Shown piece after piece: positions 7,882-17,596 of a DNA stretch of 46,771 nucleotides. The translations under genes were made by a program, and so were the position numbers. The first letter of the stretch is position 1. Each line of letters begins with the position of its first letter. The DNA comes from Gemmatimonadota bacterium (lineage in GTDB: Bacteria; Gemmatimonadota; Gemmatimonadetes; Longimicrobiales; Gaopeijiaceae): NCBI GenBank assembly GCA_028874905.1, contig JAPPGZ010000019.1, forward strand, positions 1 through 46,771. The letters run 5' to 3'. Under the pieces are notes generated by a model, which was given only the letters and a program-made list of their open reading frames with translations, had not been told where the DNA came from and did no database searches.

Positions 7882-9315
7882 GTGCCCGCAGTGCTGCATA
7901 TCTCTGACCTACATCGAACACCGGGCCCCCACTTGAGCAATGACGAGCTCCTATCGGCCCTCATCAGCGACGCCAACCGGTGGGAGGCGGAGGCGATCCC
8001 GAGGCCGGAGCTGATCGTGGTAAGCGGCGATTTGGTCCAAGGGGCCGCTCTCGACGCCCACGATCCCGACGCCGAGATAGACGCTCAGTATCGCGAAGTG
8101 GGAGCCTTTCTGGGGCAGCTGTCGGAGGAGTTCCTCGATTCTGATCGATCCCGAATGGTTATTGTCCCTGGGAATCACGACGTTCACTGGCGACGTTCTC
8201 TGGACGGGATGAAGCCTATTGAGCCGTGCCCTAATGGAATCGCGACCAAGTGCATCCAACCGACCTCAGATATCCGATGGAATTGGGACAACCGGCAAGC
8301 CTATGAGATTTCGGATCACGAATTGTATGCGTCCCGCCTTGATCCCTTTAGCCGGTTCCGAAAGGCGTTCTATGAGGGGATAGAGCCGGACCCCTTCCCT
8401 TGTCCTGACGATGATCTACTCTTCTTCGAATACCCGGAACTCGATCTCCTAATCGCCGGGTTCTCTTCCTGGCACGGCAATGACTGCTTTTGTCACGTTG
8501 GCGAGATCGCCCCGTCATCACTGGCGTCGTCACAGAGGCTCCTGGCTCGCTCAGATATGGCCATACCTATAGCGGTGTGGCACCACAGCATACAAGGTGG
8601 ACCCCGCAAGCGCGACTACATGGATCAGCGAGTTGTCCACAGACTAATCGACTTCGGCTTCACCGTTGGACTGCACGGCCATCAGCACCATCCGGGCGCA
8701 GCCCCTTTTGAGTTGCGTTTGCCCAACTTGACTTCAATGGCGGTTGTCGGTGCGGGGTCCCTTGCCGTCGGCGACGATGAGCTTCCGATGGGAGAGCGTC
8801 GCCAGTTCAACGTCGTTGTTATTGACCCAGACAATGAGTCGATCACGGTGCACGTGAGAGGTATGTCTTCCGCAGGCGTATTCGCGGGCTTTCATCGAGA
8901 TGATTTCGGAGGCAACACGTTTGTTGAACTCAAACTGCCGGTCGTCCGAACGGATGGAAGAGGCTCCAGGGTTTTGCAACAACTGGATGAGGCGATGACG
9001 GCGATCGCAGAACGACGATACGAGGATGCCTTGGAGCTCAGTGAATCCATACCCACTTCCCAGTTTCCTGAGAAGCGACGCATCGCGATCGAAGCATCGA
9101 GGGGCCTTAGGCGGTATGCCGCGTTGGTGGAACTGCTTAGCCCACCGCAGAATGCTAGCGAGGCCGTAGAGCTCGTGTCGTTGCTCCTTGACGACGGTCG
9201 ATTCGACGATGCCAAAAGGCGACTCCAGACTTCCAAGTCTTTGCTGACTCCCAGCATGTTCAGAGAGCTGCAAGCGACCGTTGCGGTCAGAGAGATGTCA
9301 GATGAGTTCAGTTGA
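7882..9315 (+). CDS. Calcineurin-like metallophosphoesterase with helical C-terminal domain
   Basis: A 477-residue protein. GTG 7882 is chosen as start because AAGGA (7869-7873) lies 8 nt upstream and the next residues are already the first motif; a GTG at 7855 is possible. The full set of two-metal phosphoesterase motifs is present: SDLH (D9, H11), SGD (D50), GNHD (97-100), WHH (233-235) and GHQH (266-269). This family cleaves phosphodiester or phosphomonoester bonds, often in nucleic acids or nucleotides. After about residue 350 come helical, TPR-like segments (AMTAIAERRYEDALELSESI; LVSLLLDDGRFDDAKRRLQ) that could mediate protein contact. The gene overlaps the following GHKL ATPase by 14 nt. 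In an island of defence genes it is a plausible effector, controlled by its partner. Confidence 0.9.
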   Translation: MPAVLHISDLHRTPGPHLSNDELLSALISDANRWEAEAIPRPELIVVSGDLVQGAALDAHDPDAEIDAQYREVGAFLGQLSEEFLDSDRSRMVIVPGNHDVHWRRSLDGMKPIEPCPNGIATKCIQPTSDIRWNWDNRQAYEISDHELYASRLDPFSRFRKAFYEGIEPDPFPCPDDDLLFFEYPELDLLIAGFSSWHGNDCFCHVGEIAPSSLASSQRLLARSDMAIPIAVWHHSIQGGPRKRDYMDQRVVHRLIDFGFTVGLHGHQHHPGAAPFELRLPNLTSMAVVGAGSLAVGDDELPMGERRQFNVVVIDPDNESITVHVRGMSSAGVFAGFHRDDFGGNTFVELKLPVVRTDGRGSRVLQQLDEAMTAIAERRYEDALELSESIPTSQFPEKRRIAIEASRGLRRYAALVELLSPPQNASEAVELVSLLLDDGRFDDAKRRLQTSKSLLTPSMFRELQATVAVREMSDEFS

Positions 9316-11596
9316 AAGGAAGATCACTTTCAAGCTTGAGCTCTCTCGGATGCTCTCGCTTCTTGCCGACCAGATTTATCAGTCTCCTCTGGCTCTTCTG
9401 CGCGAGAACACGCAGAACGCGTTTGATGCGATCCGGATGAGACAGGCGATTAGTGACCAGCAATTCGAAGCTTCGATCCACGTCCACATTGACAATCGAG
9501 AAATCGTGGTGTCCGACAACGGCATCGGCATGACGGCGGAGGAGATCGAGACCAATTTCTGGTACGCGGGGAGGAGTGGCAAGAATACAACAGCCGCCCG
9601 AGCAGCTGGAGTCGTGGGTACATTTGGGATCGGGGCAATGGCAAATTTTGGCGTCGCTGATGAACTCTCGGTGGAGAGTGAGTCGGCGAAGCGCCCTGAG
9701 CGCACGGCATCGTGGGTACGAAAATCCGAATTGTCGACAGACACCGAGAGCATATCACTGGTGTCGAGAGAACCAAAGGGTGAACCAGGAACTACGGTGA
9801 GAGCTCTGCTGGCCCCAGGAATCGGGATTTCGATTCCAGAGGCCCGAACATTTCTGCAGGGCTTCGTTGAGTTCTTGGATGTCCCTGTCCGCTTCAACGA
9901 AGAGCTGTTGAGCGGATCCGGTCACAGGACTGTACTTCCCTCCGAGAGACATTCATGGTCAGAACGTCTTCGGAACGTGTCCCTTGCTGGCATCGTCAGT
10001 GGCAACCTCAGGGTACTGGGCATGGCCTCTGGCGAACTTCGCGTGGTGGTGGAGAACGTCGTTTCACAGAAAGGCTTGGGGACGCCAGGTTGGATAGTTT
10101 TGCTTCAGGACCGCAACGCCATCAGAACCCTCCGTTCTGGATTTGGTCTCGCGACCGTCGCCATGCAATCTGGGTACCAGTGGGGAGGAGTCGTCGACTT
10201 GCCGTTTTTGAAGCCGACAGCAGGTCGCGAGGCGCTCGACGCGTCTTCCACTCAGTTGCTCCAACAGGTGATTTCGGCGCTTGACACCATAGTCTCTCCC
10301 ATGGCCGCCGACCACCCCGAATCATTCGGCAACAGTGGCTTCTTGCGTTGGATCATCGCCACTGGGCAATATGAACTCTGCGGCCCGCTGAAGGTTTTGC
10401 CTCGCCCCCTCCACCAGCTTGAACCGCTGTCCTCAGTCACTAAACGCCGTGGTCTACGGTATTACAGTGGTTACGATGAGTCAGTGATTCGAACGTATGC
10501 GAGTGAAGATGAACCGCTGATCGTACTTGCTCGACGAACTCCGCGCCGAGACTGTGAGCTTGGTTTTCTGAACAGGCATGGGATTTCAGAGGTTGATACG
10601 CGACCGCGCGTGACCACGGAGTTTGATACGGCCACTCTCAGTTTTGCGCACTCCGCGTTGGCGACCCGCATGACGCGAATCCTGGAGGAGGACTATTTTC
10701 TCGAAGCGGATGTGCGTTTCGGCGAAATAACCGGCGCGCTCCCAGTGCTCGTCACCGCTACGAAGAAACCTGTTGTAATCCATCTGGCGCCAGAGTCGAA
10801 TAGTGTCGCACCTCTCATAGCCTTATATCGCGATGATTTCGACGCATTCGGGCCATTTGTAAAGGATTTTGTGCGTACGACTCTTTTCCCAAGGATATCG
10901 ACACTCGTACCAAGCAGCACGCGTGAGGGATCGGAAGCCTTCTTGCGTCACCTGCGCTCCAATAGGGAATGGTTTGAGTATGAGATTGGCGATAAAGGAA
11001 GTCTCGAGGATATCTTCGAGGACCTCCGCGCCGGAAGAATGACCATTGCGGAGGCGAGGAAGCGATTGTCCGACACTGATCGCTCATTCGTCGATGTTAG
11101 TTCTGACGGAACAGCACCACTGTCCTCGGTCATTCGTGAACCTCGCAACGACGTATCACAACAGACACTTTCTGATCCGTACGCTCCAATACCCAGTATC
11201 GATCGTCGGGAGGAAGAGACGGATGCACTAATACTGACGAGTGAGGCGCCGGTTAACGGGTATCGTTGCTTTCTGGCAGTCACCGACCGAGTGCAGCGTC
11301 GCAGGGGTCATTTCTTTCTCCAACCTCATTCAACTGACATCGTTTGGGGTGGTCGCAAGGTCGTGTTCGTGTTTCAGCATCATGCCAAGCGTTTTGGACT
11401 GTACTACGACATTCTTTGCCCAGGACTAGTGGGTTCAGGGTCCGGAGGCGGTCCGAGGACTACAGCAACCATTCTGACGAAGAAACGTACTTTCATTCCC
11501 ATCCCGGATGAGATGGCACAGGATTTCTTGCCCAAGGCGGGGGAACGTAAGCGGTTGGAGGTACGGTCCGATATTCTATACCTGGCGGATCGGTGA
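9302..11596 (+). CDS. GHKL (Hsp90-like) ATPase, partner of the phosphoesterase
   Basis: A 764-residue protein starting MSSVERKITF at ATG 9302, inside the end of the phosphoesterase gene. The N-terminal 200 residues are a GHKL ATP-binding domain: helix LLRENTQNAFDA with E35 and N39, DNGIGM (72-77), and the lid glycines GTFGIGA (106-112). The layout (ALLREN-Q-AFDA, DNGIGM, FGIG) is that of Hsp90/HtpG-type and MutL/MORC-type ATPases, but the rest of the chain does not match HtpG, and the length is greater than a standard HtpG (about 620-640). The C-terminal half has beta-rich stretches (YRCFLAVTDRVQRRRGHFF; FVFQHHAKRFGLYYDIL). It probably acts as an ATP-driven switch or sensor controlling the overlapping phosphoesterase. 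The exact family is not recognised. Confidence 0.85.
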   Translation: MSSVERKITFKLELSRMLSLLADQIYQSPLALLRENTQNAFDAIRMRQAISDQQFEASIHVHIDNREIVVSDNGIGMTAEEIETNFWYAGRSGKNTTAARAAGVVGTFGIGAMANFGVADELSVESESAKRPERTASWVRKSELSTDTESISLVSREPKGEPGTTVRALLAPGIGISIPEARTFLQGFVEFLDVPVRFNEELLSGSGHRTVLPSERHSWSERLRNVSLAGIVSGNLRVLGMASGELRVVVENVVSQKGLGTPGWIVLLQDRNAIRTLRSGFGLATVAMQSGYQWGGVVDLPFLKPTAGREALDASSTQLLQQVISALDTIVSPMAADHPESFGNSGFLRWIIATGQYELCGPLKVLPRPLHQLEPLSSVTKRRGLRYYSGYDESVIRTYASEDEPLIVLARRTPRRDCELGFLNRHGISEVDTRPRVTTEFDTATLSFAHSALATRMTRILEEDYFLEADVRFGEITGALPVLVTATKKPVVIHLAPESNSVAPLIALYRDDFDAFGPFVKDFVRTTLFPRISTLVPSSTREGSEAFLRHLRSNREWFEYEIGDKGSLEDIFEDLRAGRMTIAEARKRLSDTDRSFVDVSSDGTAPLSSVIREPRNDVSQQTLSDPYAPIPSIDRREEETDALILTSEAPVNGYRCFLAVTDRVQRRRGHFFLQPHSTDIVWGGRKVVFVFQHHAKRFGLYYDILCPGLVGSGSGGGPRTTATILTKKRTFIPIPDEMAQDFLPKAGERKRLEVRSDILYLADR

Positions 11597-11763
11597 AGAA
11601 GCCAGAGGCCTTTCTTGGTGACCCATCGCTGCCACGACGCCTCAACTCTTTGAGTGCGACTACTCAGCGCATGGCGAGGTCGCTTCGCTCAGACGCACAA
11701 CCTCTCCGGGGATGTGGCTTGGGCGGCCTTCCAGCGATCAAGCTCAGCCGCCCTGTGCTCTGA
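11593..11763 (+). CDS. Possible small downstream ORF, 56 aa
   Basis: A GTG at 11593 overlaps the TGA of the ATPase gene as GTGA, the coupling used elsewhere in this window, and opens a 56-codon frame (VKKPEAFLGDPSLPRRLNSL...). No domain is visible. It may be a genuine third small component, the beginning of a decayed third gene, or chance. It is included because of the coupling signal only. Confidence 0.25.
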   Translation: MKKPEAFLGDPSLPRRLNSLSATTQRMARSLRSDAQPLRGCGLGGLPAIKLSRPVL

Positions 11764-11963
11764 CAATCCGCGATGGCCCGCCGAGGGTTCGAGTTGGTCG
11801 GTCTCTTGGGAGCTACCTTCGCCACCCTCGGCGCATGTCGGGCACGTGCCTGTAGCGCGGGCAGGCGACGGGTACGGCCGCTCAACTCGACAACCACCGT
11901 AACTGCGGCTGACGATTGGGCGGCCGACGCGGGCGCTTCTGTGCCTCGTGGCAAGAGGGCCGG
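11597..11963. other. Convergent intergenic stretch
   Basis: This stretch lies between the ends of the plus-strand ATPase operon and the minus-strand NTPase gene. Apart from the possible 56-codon frame at its left end, I see no gene, no clear Rho-independent terminator and no repeat. Confidence 0.4.
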
Positions 11964-14900
11964 CTAGTCCGAGTAGGTCGCGAGCCGTGTGTCCCCCGCG
12001 ACAACCAAGGCATCGACAACTTCCTGCCAACTGGGCATGAGGTCGGCGGCGACAGCCGCGGTCCGGTGTTCGGTTAGCCAATCAGCGATCATGAAGCTGC
12101 CGGCAGCGATGGAGGCGGGATCCGAGAGGACAAGGGCCTTTAGCCACGGTAGTCCAACACGGACCTGGTCCTCGGGTGAGAGTACGCTGAGGAAACCGAT
12201 GAGGTGATCAACGCACTCTGCTGTCCCCGCAGCGACTGGTAGCCATTCCTCGACCGCGGGTCGCATGGTGCGGGGACTCCACCATTTGATCGGTTGGTCC
12301 ACAACTTCACGGTACAAGTAGTGCCACTCAGGCGCGGTGCTGGGAATCAGGGAAGCCAGGGCCATATCGCCGTAGTGACCACCCTGAAACGGTGTGTGGC
12401 CAGACGCGTTCAATTCCAGTACGTGACGAACTAGGCCAGGCCAGATTCGCCGTGCCGTCGCTGCCCGGCTCGGGGTTTCCTCGGCTGCTGCCGACAACGC
12501 GCGTAGAATCGTGCCGACTAGTGCCGGGTTGTTGGCATAGGCGTCGATGTGCTGGTAGATGCCGGCGTCGTCGCCATTCTGTGCGATCGTCAAGAGAGCG
12601 CGGGCGGTAACGAGAGAATGCGTGCCTCTATGGTCCGCGTGGTGCTGTTCCTGTCGTAGGAGGGACCTACGCTGAGCGGCAAGGAGCTCCGTTAGCAGAA
12701 CATGTGCCCGAGTTGATATGCAGACGTTGGCGAACACCGCGGGACCGAGAGCTCGTATCGCCGCGTCGAGGCGAAACGTTATGACTGAATCGTCGTCGGT
12801 AGTGGCAAGCGACTCGGCCAAGGGCTCCTCGAGGGCGACAGCGGAACGTCGTCCAGTGTCGGGAACCCAAGGACCTACGATGCAGTCTTGCAGCGTGCTG
12901 GTGACGAGCGACAACCCCAGCTCGTGATGGCAATGGTCGTCGTTCACGCATGCCGCTTCCCACACGTGATCCAAACGCCGGACAAGGTAGAGTCGTACTT
13001 CGTTCGCGACTGCCCGGGCAAGGTTGCGGCCGGCAGCCAGCACGCGTTCGATGGGTGTTTGTTGGCTTCCGCTGTCGATAGCGGCTCGTATCGGTTCAGA
13101 ACCCGGTAGAAGAAGCAGTGGAAGCACTCGAGCGGCGCTGCGGTCGGCGCCCTGATCAAACAAGGTGCTCGCGTATTCGAACGGCCGAGGCTCCACCGCG
13201 CCCTCCCCGATCTGAAGCACGGTCTTCGCAGCGAACGAGAGTGCATGATGTGGCAGGTTACAAGCAGTCAAGAAATGCGCTTCGAGTGCTGCCGCGGCTA
13301 CCAAGGCGGCCGTGTCCAGGGGATCATACACGGAGAACGATGGCGGTTTCTCAAGGAGTTCTCGCGCGGTTGTAAGGTCAGCCGTCAACTGATCGGGTGG
13401 GTGAGGGCCGGTGTTCCCCGTCCCTGGCTCGACATGATACCGCACTCCCAATTCAATCGCCTGCCGCGTGCGTTCCATATCCGCGTTGGCCTCTGCCAAC
13501 CCTTGCACCACCTCATCTGGCGGCGTGGCTTGGATGTACACACCATCTGGAGTCTCACGGGCTTCGTACCTGTCGCGATCGAGCCGGCTGGCCCAGGCAC
13601 GCACTGGCATTAGCTGTTGTTCGATAAAGGGGGCGTGATCGTCCTCTGTCTGCCCGGACTCCTCTTTGAGCAGTTGGCTTATCTGCCGCTCGGCATTGCC
13701 AACAAGTGTCGCCCCAACCGCACGGAGCGCCGCAACCCGTTCTTCGGCGGCTCCAAGGACTAGAAACATGGCGACATGGTTTAGCGACCAGTCCCGGCGC
13801 TCGGGTGCAACGAGCCCCTCGGACTCTGCTGCGAACCCTGAGCTTTCGTTCGCGACGCGCGCGAATTCGTGGTGCCAGATGAGCGGTTCGACAAGGTAGG
13901 GATCCAGTAGCTGATCCGCCTTCTCAAGATGCCGAACGAGCAGCCCTACGATGAAACCGACCATCGCGAGGTTCTCACAGCCATTGAACAGCACCTGAAT
14001 CAACCTGCTCAGCGAAACGCCGGAATCAACCAGTTGGTCACATGCGCGCTCCAACGCTAGCAAGGCGCTGAGGCAAGGAGAGGGTCCGACTCCCGTTCCA
14101 CGGTACCAGCGCCAAACGTGTTGGTCGCCAACATAGGGCTTCCGCTCGCCAGTAACCTCAAGTTCGGCAACCTCGATTGCGGTCTCGCGAGCGTGGACGC
14201 TTTCATCTTCGGCCGGTTGGTCACCCTGAGTAGCACGAGCCAAGCCGACAGCACGAATGACGGCTGCATGGTTCAGAAGGCGGTTGAGAATTGTGATACC
14301 GCGGCGGAAGTCGACCTGAAAGAGGGACATGAACGGCCCGAGATGCCATGCAGCGAGCGGGTCCAGAAAGCGGCGCCGCTGGTGTCCGCGGACGCCGTCG
14401 CAGAGGGAATCAGAGCCGTCCGCCTCGTCGTCGATGTAGTAGGCCTCGGTCAGATGAGCCAAGAGGTCTTGCCCAAATGAGGCGAGCGCACGGCTGGCAA
14501 AGAAATCGTCCACAGCGGGAGCGAGCCACGCTGGTGCATCCCGTGCAACGCGACGCAGGATCGCCTCACCCTCGTGGCCGAGATCCGGACCGAGCAGTCC
14601 AAGCAGCTCGACGACTATCTCGCTCGTAATCTCATGGGGAATCCCAGGTCGCTTTCGACGCCGTCGGATCTCCGGTGCCGCCCACGCGTGCTTCTCTTCG
14701 AAGCGGCGTTCTCTTTCGATCTCTTCAGGTGTTCGAGCGGCACGCTTGGCGGCCAGTGCTGCCTGCTTCTTGGCGAAGCGACGATCAGCCGCGCCACACG
14801 CTTCAACGAGGCGATCACGCAGTAGGACGCGCAATGGATTGCCAGCGGGCGTATTCGTGGCGACGTGAGCGCGCAGCCAGGACCGCAGCAAGTCCCTGGC

Positions 14901-17177
14901 GGCGTCCCCGGATCGCCAAGGAGTGCTGTCGTCGAGCAACAGTGTGATGACCGGCTCCACGGCGACGATGTCGACGGTACCGCTGTCGTCACGCAGCCGC
15001 TGATCGACAAGGCGGGCGATCCGGCGTACCCCAGATCGCTGGTCGGCAAGCAGTCCGGGCCATGCGTCCCCAAGCACAGCGCTGGGATTCGCGATTGTGA
15101 GCAACGCTTCGGTCGGCAGGTCTTCCCAACGCGCACCATGACCAGCCTTGACGAGTTCGGCGAAAGAACCCTGCAGCGCAGCGAATCTGCCGCACAGGGG
15201 AGTCCCCGCCGTATCCGGCAGTGCCAAGTGCTCCTGACAAGCGAGTCGGGCGGCCGAGAGCGACCAACGCGGAGCTCCCGCCTCCTTGATTCGCGAAACC
15301 GGATTCCTCTCGGCCAGCAGCAGGCGGGCGACTGCGTAGCGCCTCACTTCGTCATGTGCGAACTCTGGGCCGATCCTGAACGGTTCGCTGGGGGACGTTC
15401 GTAGCAACCCGTCTTGCCGTAGTCCGTCGAGGGCAGTGGAATCAATCCCGCTCATGACTTCTAGCCGGTCGCCTCCGATAAGTTCTAGTTCGGCAAGCCG
15501 AAGCAGGGCGAACTCGCGCGCATCTGGAGATCCCTTGTCACTCATCTCTCGCCGTCGAACCAGGCCCGACCAAACCTCCCGCATCGCATCTGCATCGCTT
15601 AGCGGAACGTCGTGGACACGGCCTCGCACGAGCAGGTCAACAACAACAAGCCGACGTAGGACCTCGCGTGACTGCGGATTTGCGTAGAGTTTCTTCAATT
15701 CCGCAAAGGTCTCGCCGATTTCGGCTATCTCGGCATCGGTCAGTGGCGGGATCCCACACTCGGTAACACCGCTCGCGAAGCGCTCGATCAGCGGGCTTCG
15801 CACTGCCGCGGCACTCTCCCTGGATGTCACGGCAACTACGGCCATCTCGGTTTCTTTGGCGGCGTCGACTAGGTGACGAAAAGCGTGTTCCATACCTTCG
15901 ATGACAGCGTCAGCACCATCAATGACGAGCAGTCGCCTTGGTGCACTCAGTTCTTGGAGAAGAGTCGGAAGCGGTCCGCCTAACGTTGCCTCGAACTCGA
16001 CCGGCCTACGGGGGATGTGGCGCAGGTTGACACAGAAGACCTGTACGCTGTCGGGGTCAGCCTTGCTCGCAGCTGCGAGCCCGAACAGGGCAAGTGCACT
16101 CTTTCCGACGCCTGACTCGCCGGTCACCACTACAGCGGCAGCCTCCGTTGCCAGGTTCACCAGTTTCGCAGCCAGCTCGCTTCGATCAAGGCGCACTTGG
16201 CGAATGCCGTCACCAGAGGTGATTTTTGCACGCACCGAAGCGAGCGCCGCTTGATGAAGGCGGTCGAGTACCAGCCAGGCGCTCTCTCGGTGCCGCTTCG
16301 CCGGGTTGATCAGCAAGTGCGTGTCACGTCGTAGCATCGCGAGATCAACTCGTGCGGCCTTTGGCGCGTACTCATTCGCAAGAGCCACGAGGCGGTCGCG
16401 GAGGCGGACCGCGGCTTCCAGCCCGGACCCTCGGGCCAGTGGAATAAGACTGTTCGCCACGTTTGACCAATCAGTATCGTCCGGGGACTCGAGGCGCGGC
16501 ATACGGACCTCGAGGCGCGTTAGGAGTTCCCAAACGCGCCTCCGTACCAGCGTTGTGTCGACTTCACCGACATCGAGGTCCGTAAGCGCACGTTCCACCA
16601 GCGCCTCGATCTGCCCCAGTCTTCGCCGAACGCCGATATCGTATCTGCCGGGGGAATTGACGCAGTCAAAGAAGCCTGGTGCGTCCGATTGGCCCCCAGC
16701 GAGGCTCACCAGCTGTGCGAGTTGCCGAGCATGTGGCTGATCGCCCGCGACAACCAAGCCCCAACGATGTTCCGGCCCTGCCTTGGGTGTATCGACCAAA
16801 GCTCGGACGAATCCCCGGAATAGCCTCCGCGTTGATTCGTCACTCCGAACGAGTTTGGGCGACCGACGCACGGCGATGGCAAGCACTAAGGATGGCTGCG
16901 ACTCGTCCGAGTGCGCCGCACTAACGACCAGATCGTCGGCGGGATGGGTCGGGGCCTGTTGGAACGCGACGTTCACCACGTGGCGGCCGTCTCCAAGCTC
17001 GCTCGCGCCATCGCCAGCGAGCATGTGCGCCAGGTACTTGACCGCCACCTGTCGCTCGAAGGTGACGCCACCGCCCCCTGTCGCATAAGGGCTCATTCCT
17101 TGGGGCGATTCCGGCGCACCACGACCGCTTTGGGGCGTTTCTGACGCGGTCATATCCCGGGGGTTGCCTTCGGTCAT
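11964..17177 (-). CDS. Giant STAND-type P-loop NTPase, Avs-like architecture
   Basis: About 1730 residues. The frame is open to 17585, but the upstream part looks non-coding; starts at ATG 17177, 17153 (used for numbering) or 17096 are possible and none has a strong Shine-Dalgarno sequence. Residues 25-100 (ATGGGGVTFERQVAVKYLAHM; ADDLVVSAAH; LAIAVRRSP) have the layout of the Mrr/Cap4-type PD-(D/E)xK nuclease domains that begin such proteins. The expected E/Q-x-K is A94-V-R96, so activity may be lost. A Walker A GESGVGKS is at 345-352, and Walker B LLVIDGADA at about 408-416. A long helical C-terminal half of more than 1000 residues follows, as in STAND sensors that bind a phage protein and oligomerise. 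Effector plus NTPase plus long sensor is the plan of Avs-type antiphage proteins; membership of a named Avs type is not claimed. Confidence 0.75.
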   Translation of the reverse strand: MTEGNPRDMTASETPQSGRGAPESPQGMSPYATGGGGVTFERQVAVKYLAHMLAGDGASELGDGRHVVNVAFQQAPTHPADDLVVSAAHSDESQPSLVLAIAVRRSPKLVRSDESTRRLFRGFVRALVDTPKAGPEHRWGLVVAGDQPHARQLAQLVSLAGGQSDAPGFFDCVNSPGRYDIGVRRRLGQIEALVERALTDLDVGEVDTTLVRRRVWELLTRLEVRMPRLESPDDTDWSNVANSLIPLARGSGLEAAVRLRDRLVALANEYAPKAARVDLAMLRRDTHLLINPAKRHRESAWLVLDRLHQAALASVRAKITSGDGIRQVRLDRSELAAKLVNLATEAAAVVVTGESGVGKSALALFGLAAASKADPDSVQVFCVNLRHIPRRPVEFEATLGGPLPTLLQELSAPRRLLVIDGADAVIEGMEHAFRHLVDAAKETEMAVVAVTSRESAAAVRSPLIERFASGVTECGIPPLTDAEIAEIGETFAELKKLYANPQSREVLRRLVVVDLLVRGRVHDVPLSDADAMREVWSGLVRRREMSDKGSPDAREFALLRLAELELIGGDRLEVMSGIDSTALDGLRQDGLLRTSPSEPFRIGPEFAHDEVRRYAVARLLLAERNPVSRIKEAGAPRWSLSAARLACQEHLALPDTAGTPLCGRFAALQGSFAELVKAGHGARWEDLPTEALLTIANPSAVLGDAWPGLLADQRSGVRRIARLVDQRLRDDSGTVDIVAVEPVITLLLDDSTPWRSGDAARDLLRSWLRAHVATNTPAGNPLRVLLRDRLVEACGAADRRFAKKQAALAAKRAARTPEEIERERRFEEKHAWAAPEIRRRRKRPGIPHEITSEIVVELLGLLGPDLGHEGEAILRRVARDAPAWLAPAVDDFFASRALASFGQDLLAHLTEAYYIDDEADGSDSLCDGVRGHQRRRFLDPLAAWHLGPFMSLFQVDFRRGITILNRLLNHAAVIRAVGLARATQGDQPAEDESVHARETAIEVAELEVTGERKPYVGDQHVWRWYRGTGVGPSPCLSALLALERACDQLVDSGVSLSRLIQVLFNGCENLAMVGFIVGLLVRHLEKADQLLDPYLVEPLIWHHEFARVANESSGFAAESEGLVAPERRDWSLNHVAMFLVLGAAEERVAALRAVGATLVGNAERQISQLLKEESGQTEDDHAPFIEQQLMPVRAWASRLDRDRYEARETPDGVYIQATPPDEVVQGLAEANADMERTRQAIELGVRYHVEPGTGNTGPHPPDQLTADLTTARELLEKPPSFSVYDPLDTAALVAAAALEAHFLTACNLPHHALSFAAKTVLQIGEGAVEPRPFEYASTLFDQGADRSAARVLPLLLLPGSEPIRAAIDSGSQQTPIERVLAAGRNLARAVANEVRLYLVRRLDHVWEAACVNDDHCHHELGLSLVTSTLQDCIVGPWVPDTGRRSAVALEEPLAESLATTDDDSVITFRLDAAIRALGPAVFANVCISTRAHVLLTELLAAQRRSLLRQEQHHADHRGTHSLVTARALLTIAQNGDDAGIYQHIDAYANNPALVGTILRALSAAAEETPSRAATARRIWPGLVRHVLELNASGHTPFQGGHYGDMALASLIPSTAPEWHYLYREVVDQPIKWWSPRTMRPAVEEWLPVAAGTAECVDHLIGFLSVLSPEDQVRVGLPWLKALVLSDPASIAAGSFMIADWLTEHRTAAVAADLMPSWQEVVDALVVAGDTRLATYSD

Positions 17178-17596
17178 GGACAAATCTACCGACGGGGAAC
17201 CCCGTGGAGAACCGCGCAGTCGGCAATCAGCCGACGCTTCGGCTCGAACAGATCCAGAGTGCCGTTTGACGGAGCGGACGAGCGTGAGGTCGGAGACCGA
17301 TGGAACCACTCTTGAGGGCGGGAAACCGTCCGGTTGACGACTTGAGCCTGACTTCCTCCCCGGCTCGAAACTCCGTTCGCTGCCGTCTGTGCCGACCGTC
17401 AGTTCATGCTCGACCCCTACGCGCGCGCGCACTTCGCCCGTAACTCCGGCAAATCCCCGGCTTTTTCGATCCGGTCGACCGTGACAGGTCCATAGCAGCA
17501 AGAAGGAGGGATCGTGCGGTCCTGGTTGGATTTGCGTAACTTCTTGCCCGGATTGGGAGCTACCGGGAGGCGGCCTTACACGCATGTGCCGTCGTC
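17178..17596. other. 419-bp divergent intergenic region
   Basis: This stretch separates the giant NTPase gene (minus) from the HEAT-like gene (plus). The minus-strand frame of the NTPase stays open to 17585, but the predicted residues are low in hydrophobics and rich in Arg, Ser and Gly, unlike the body of the protein, so I treat it as non-coding. Promoters for both genes must lie here or just inside; no box is clear enough to name. Confidence 0.4.

Noticed and set aside
7305..7907. 200-residue plus-strand frame before the phosphoesterase
   Set aside because: Basic, low-complexity residues, no ribosome binding site and overlap with the better supported start at 7882.
17178..17585. N-terminal extension of the giant NTPase to 17585
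   Set aside because: The extra residues are low-complexity Arg/Ser/Gly with no domain character, and several later ATG codons precede the recognisable domain.
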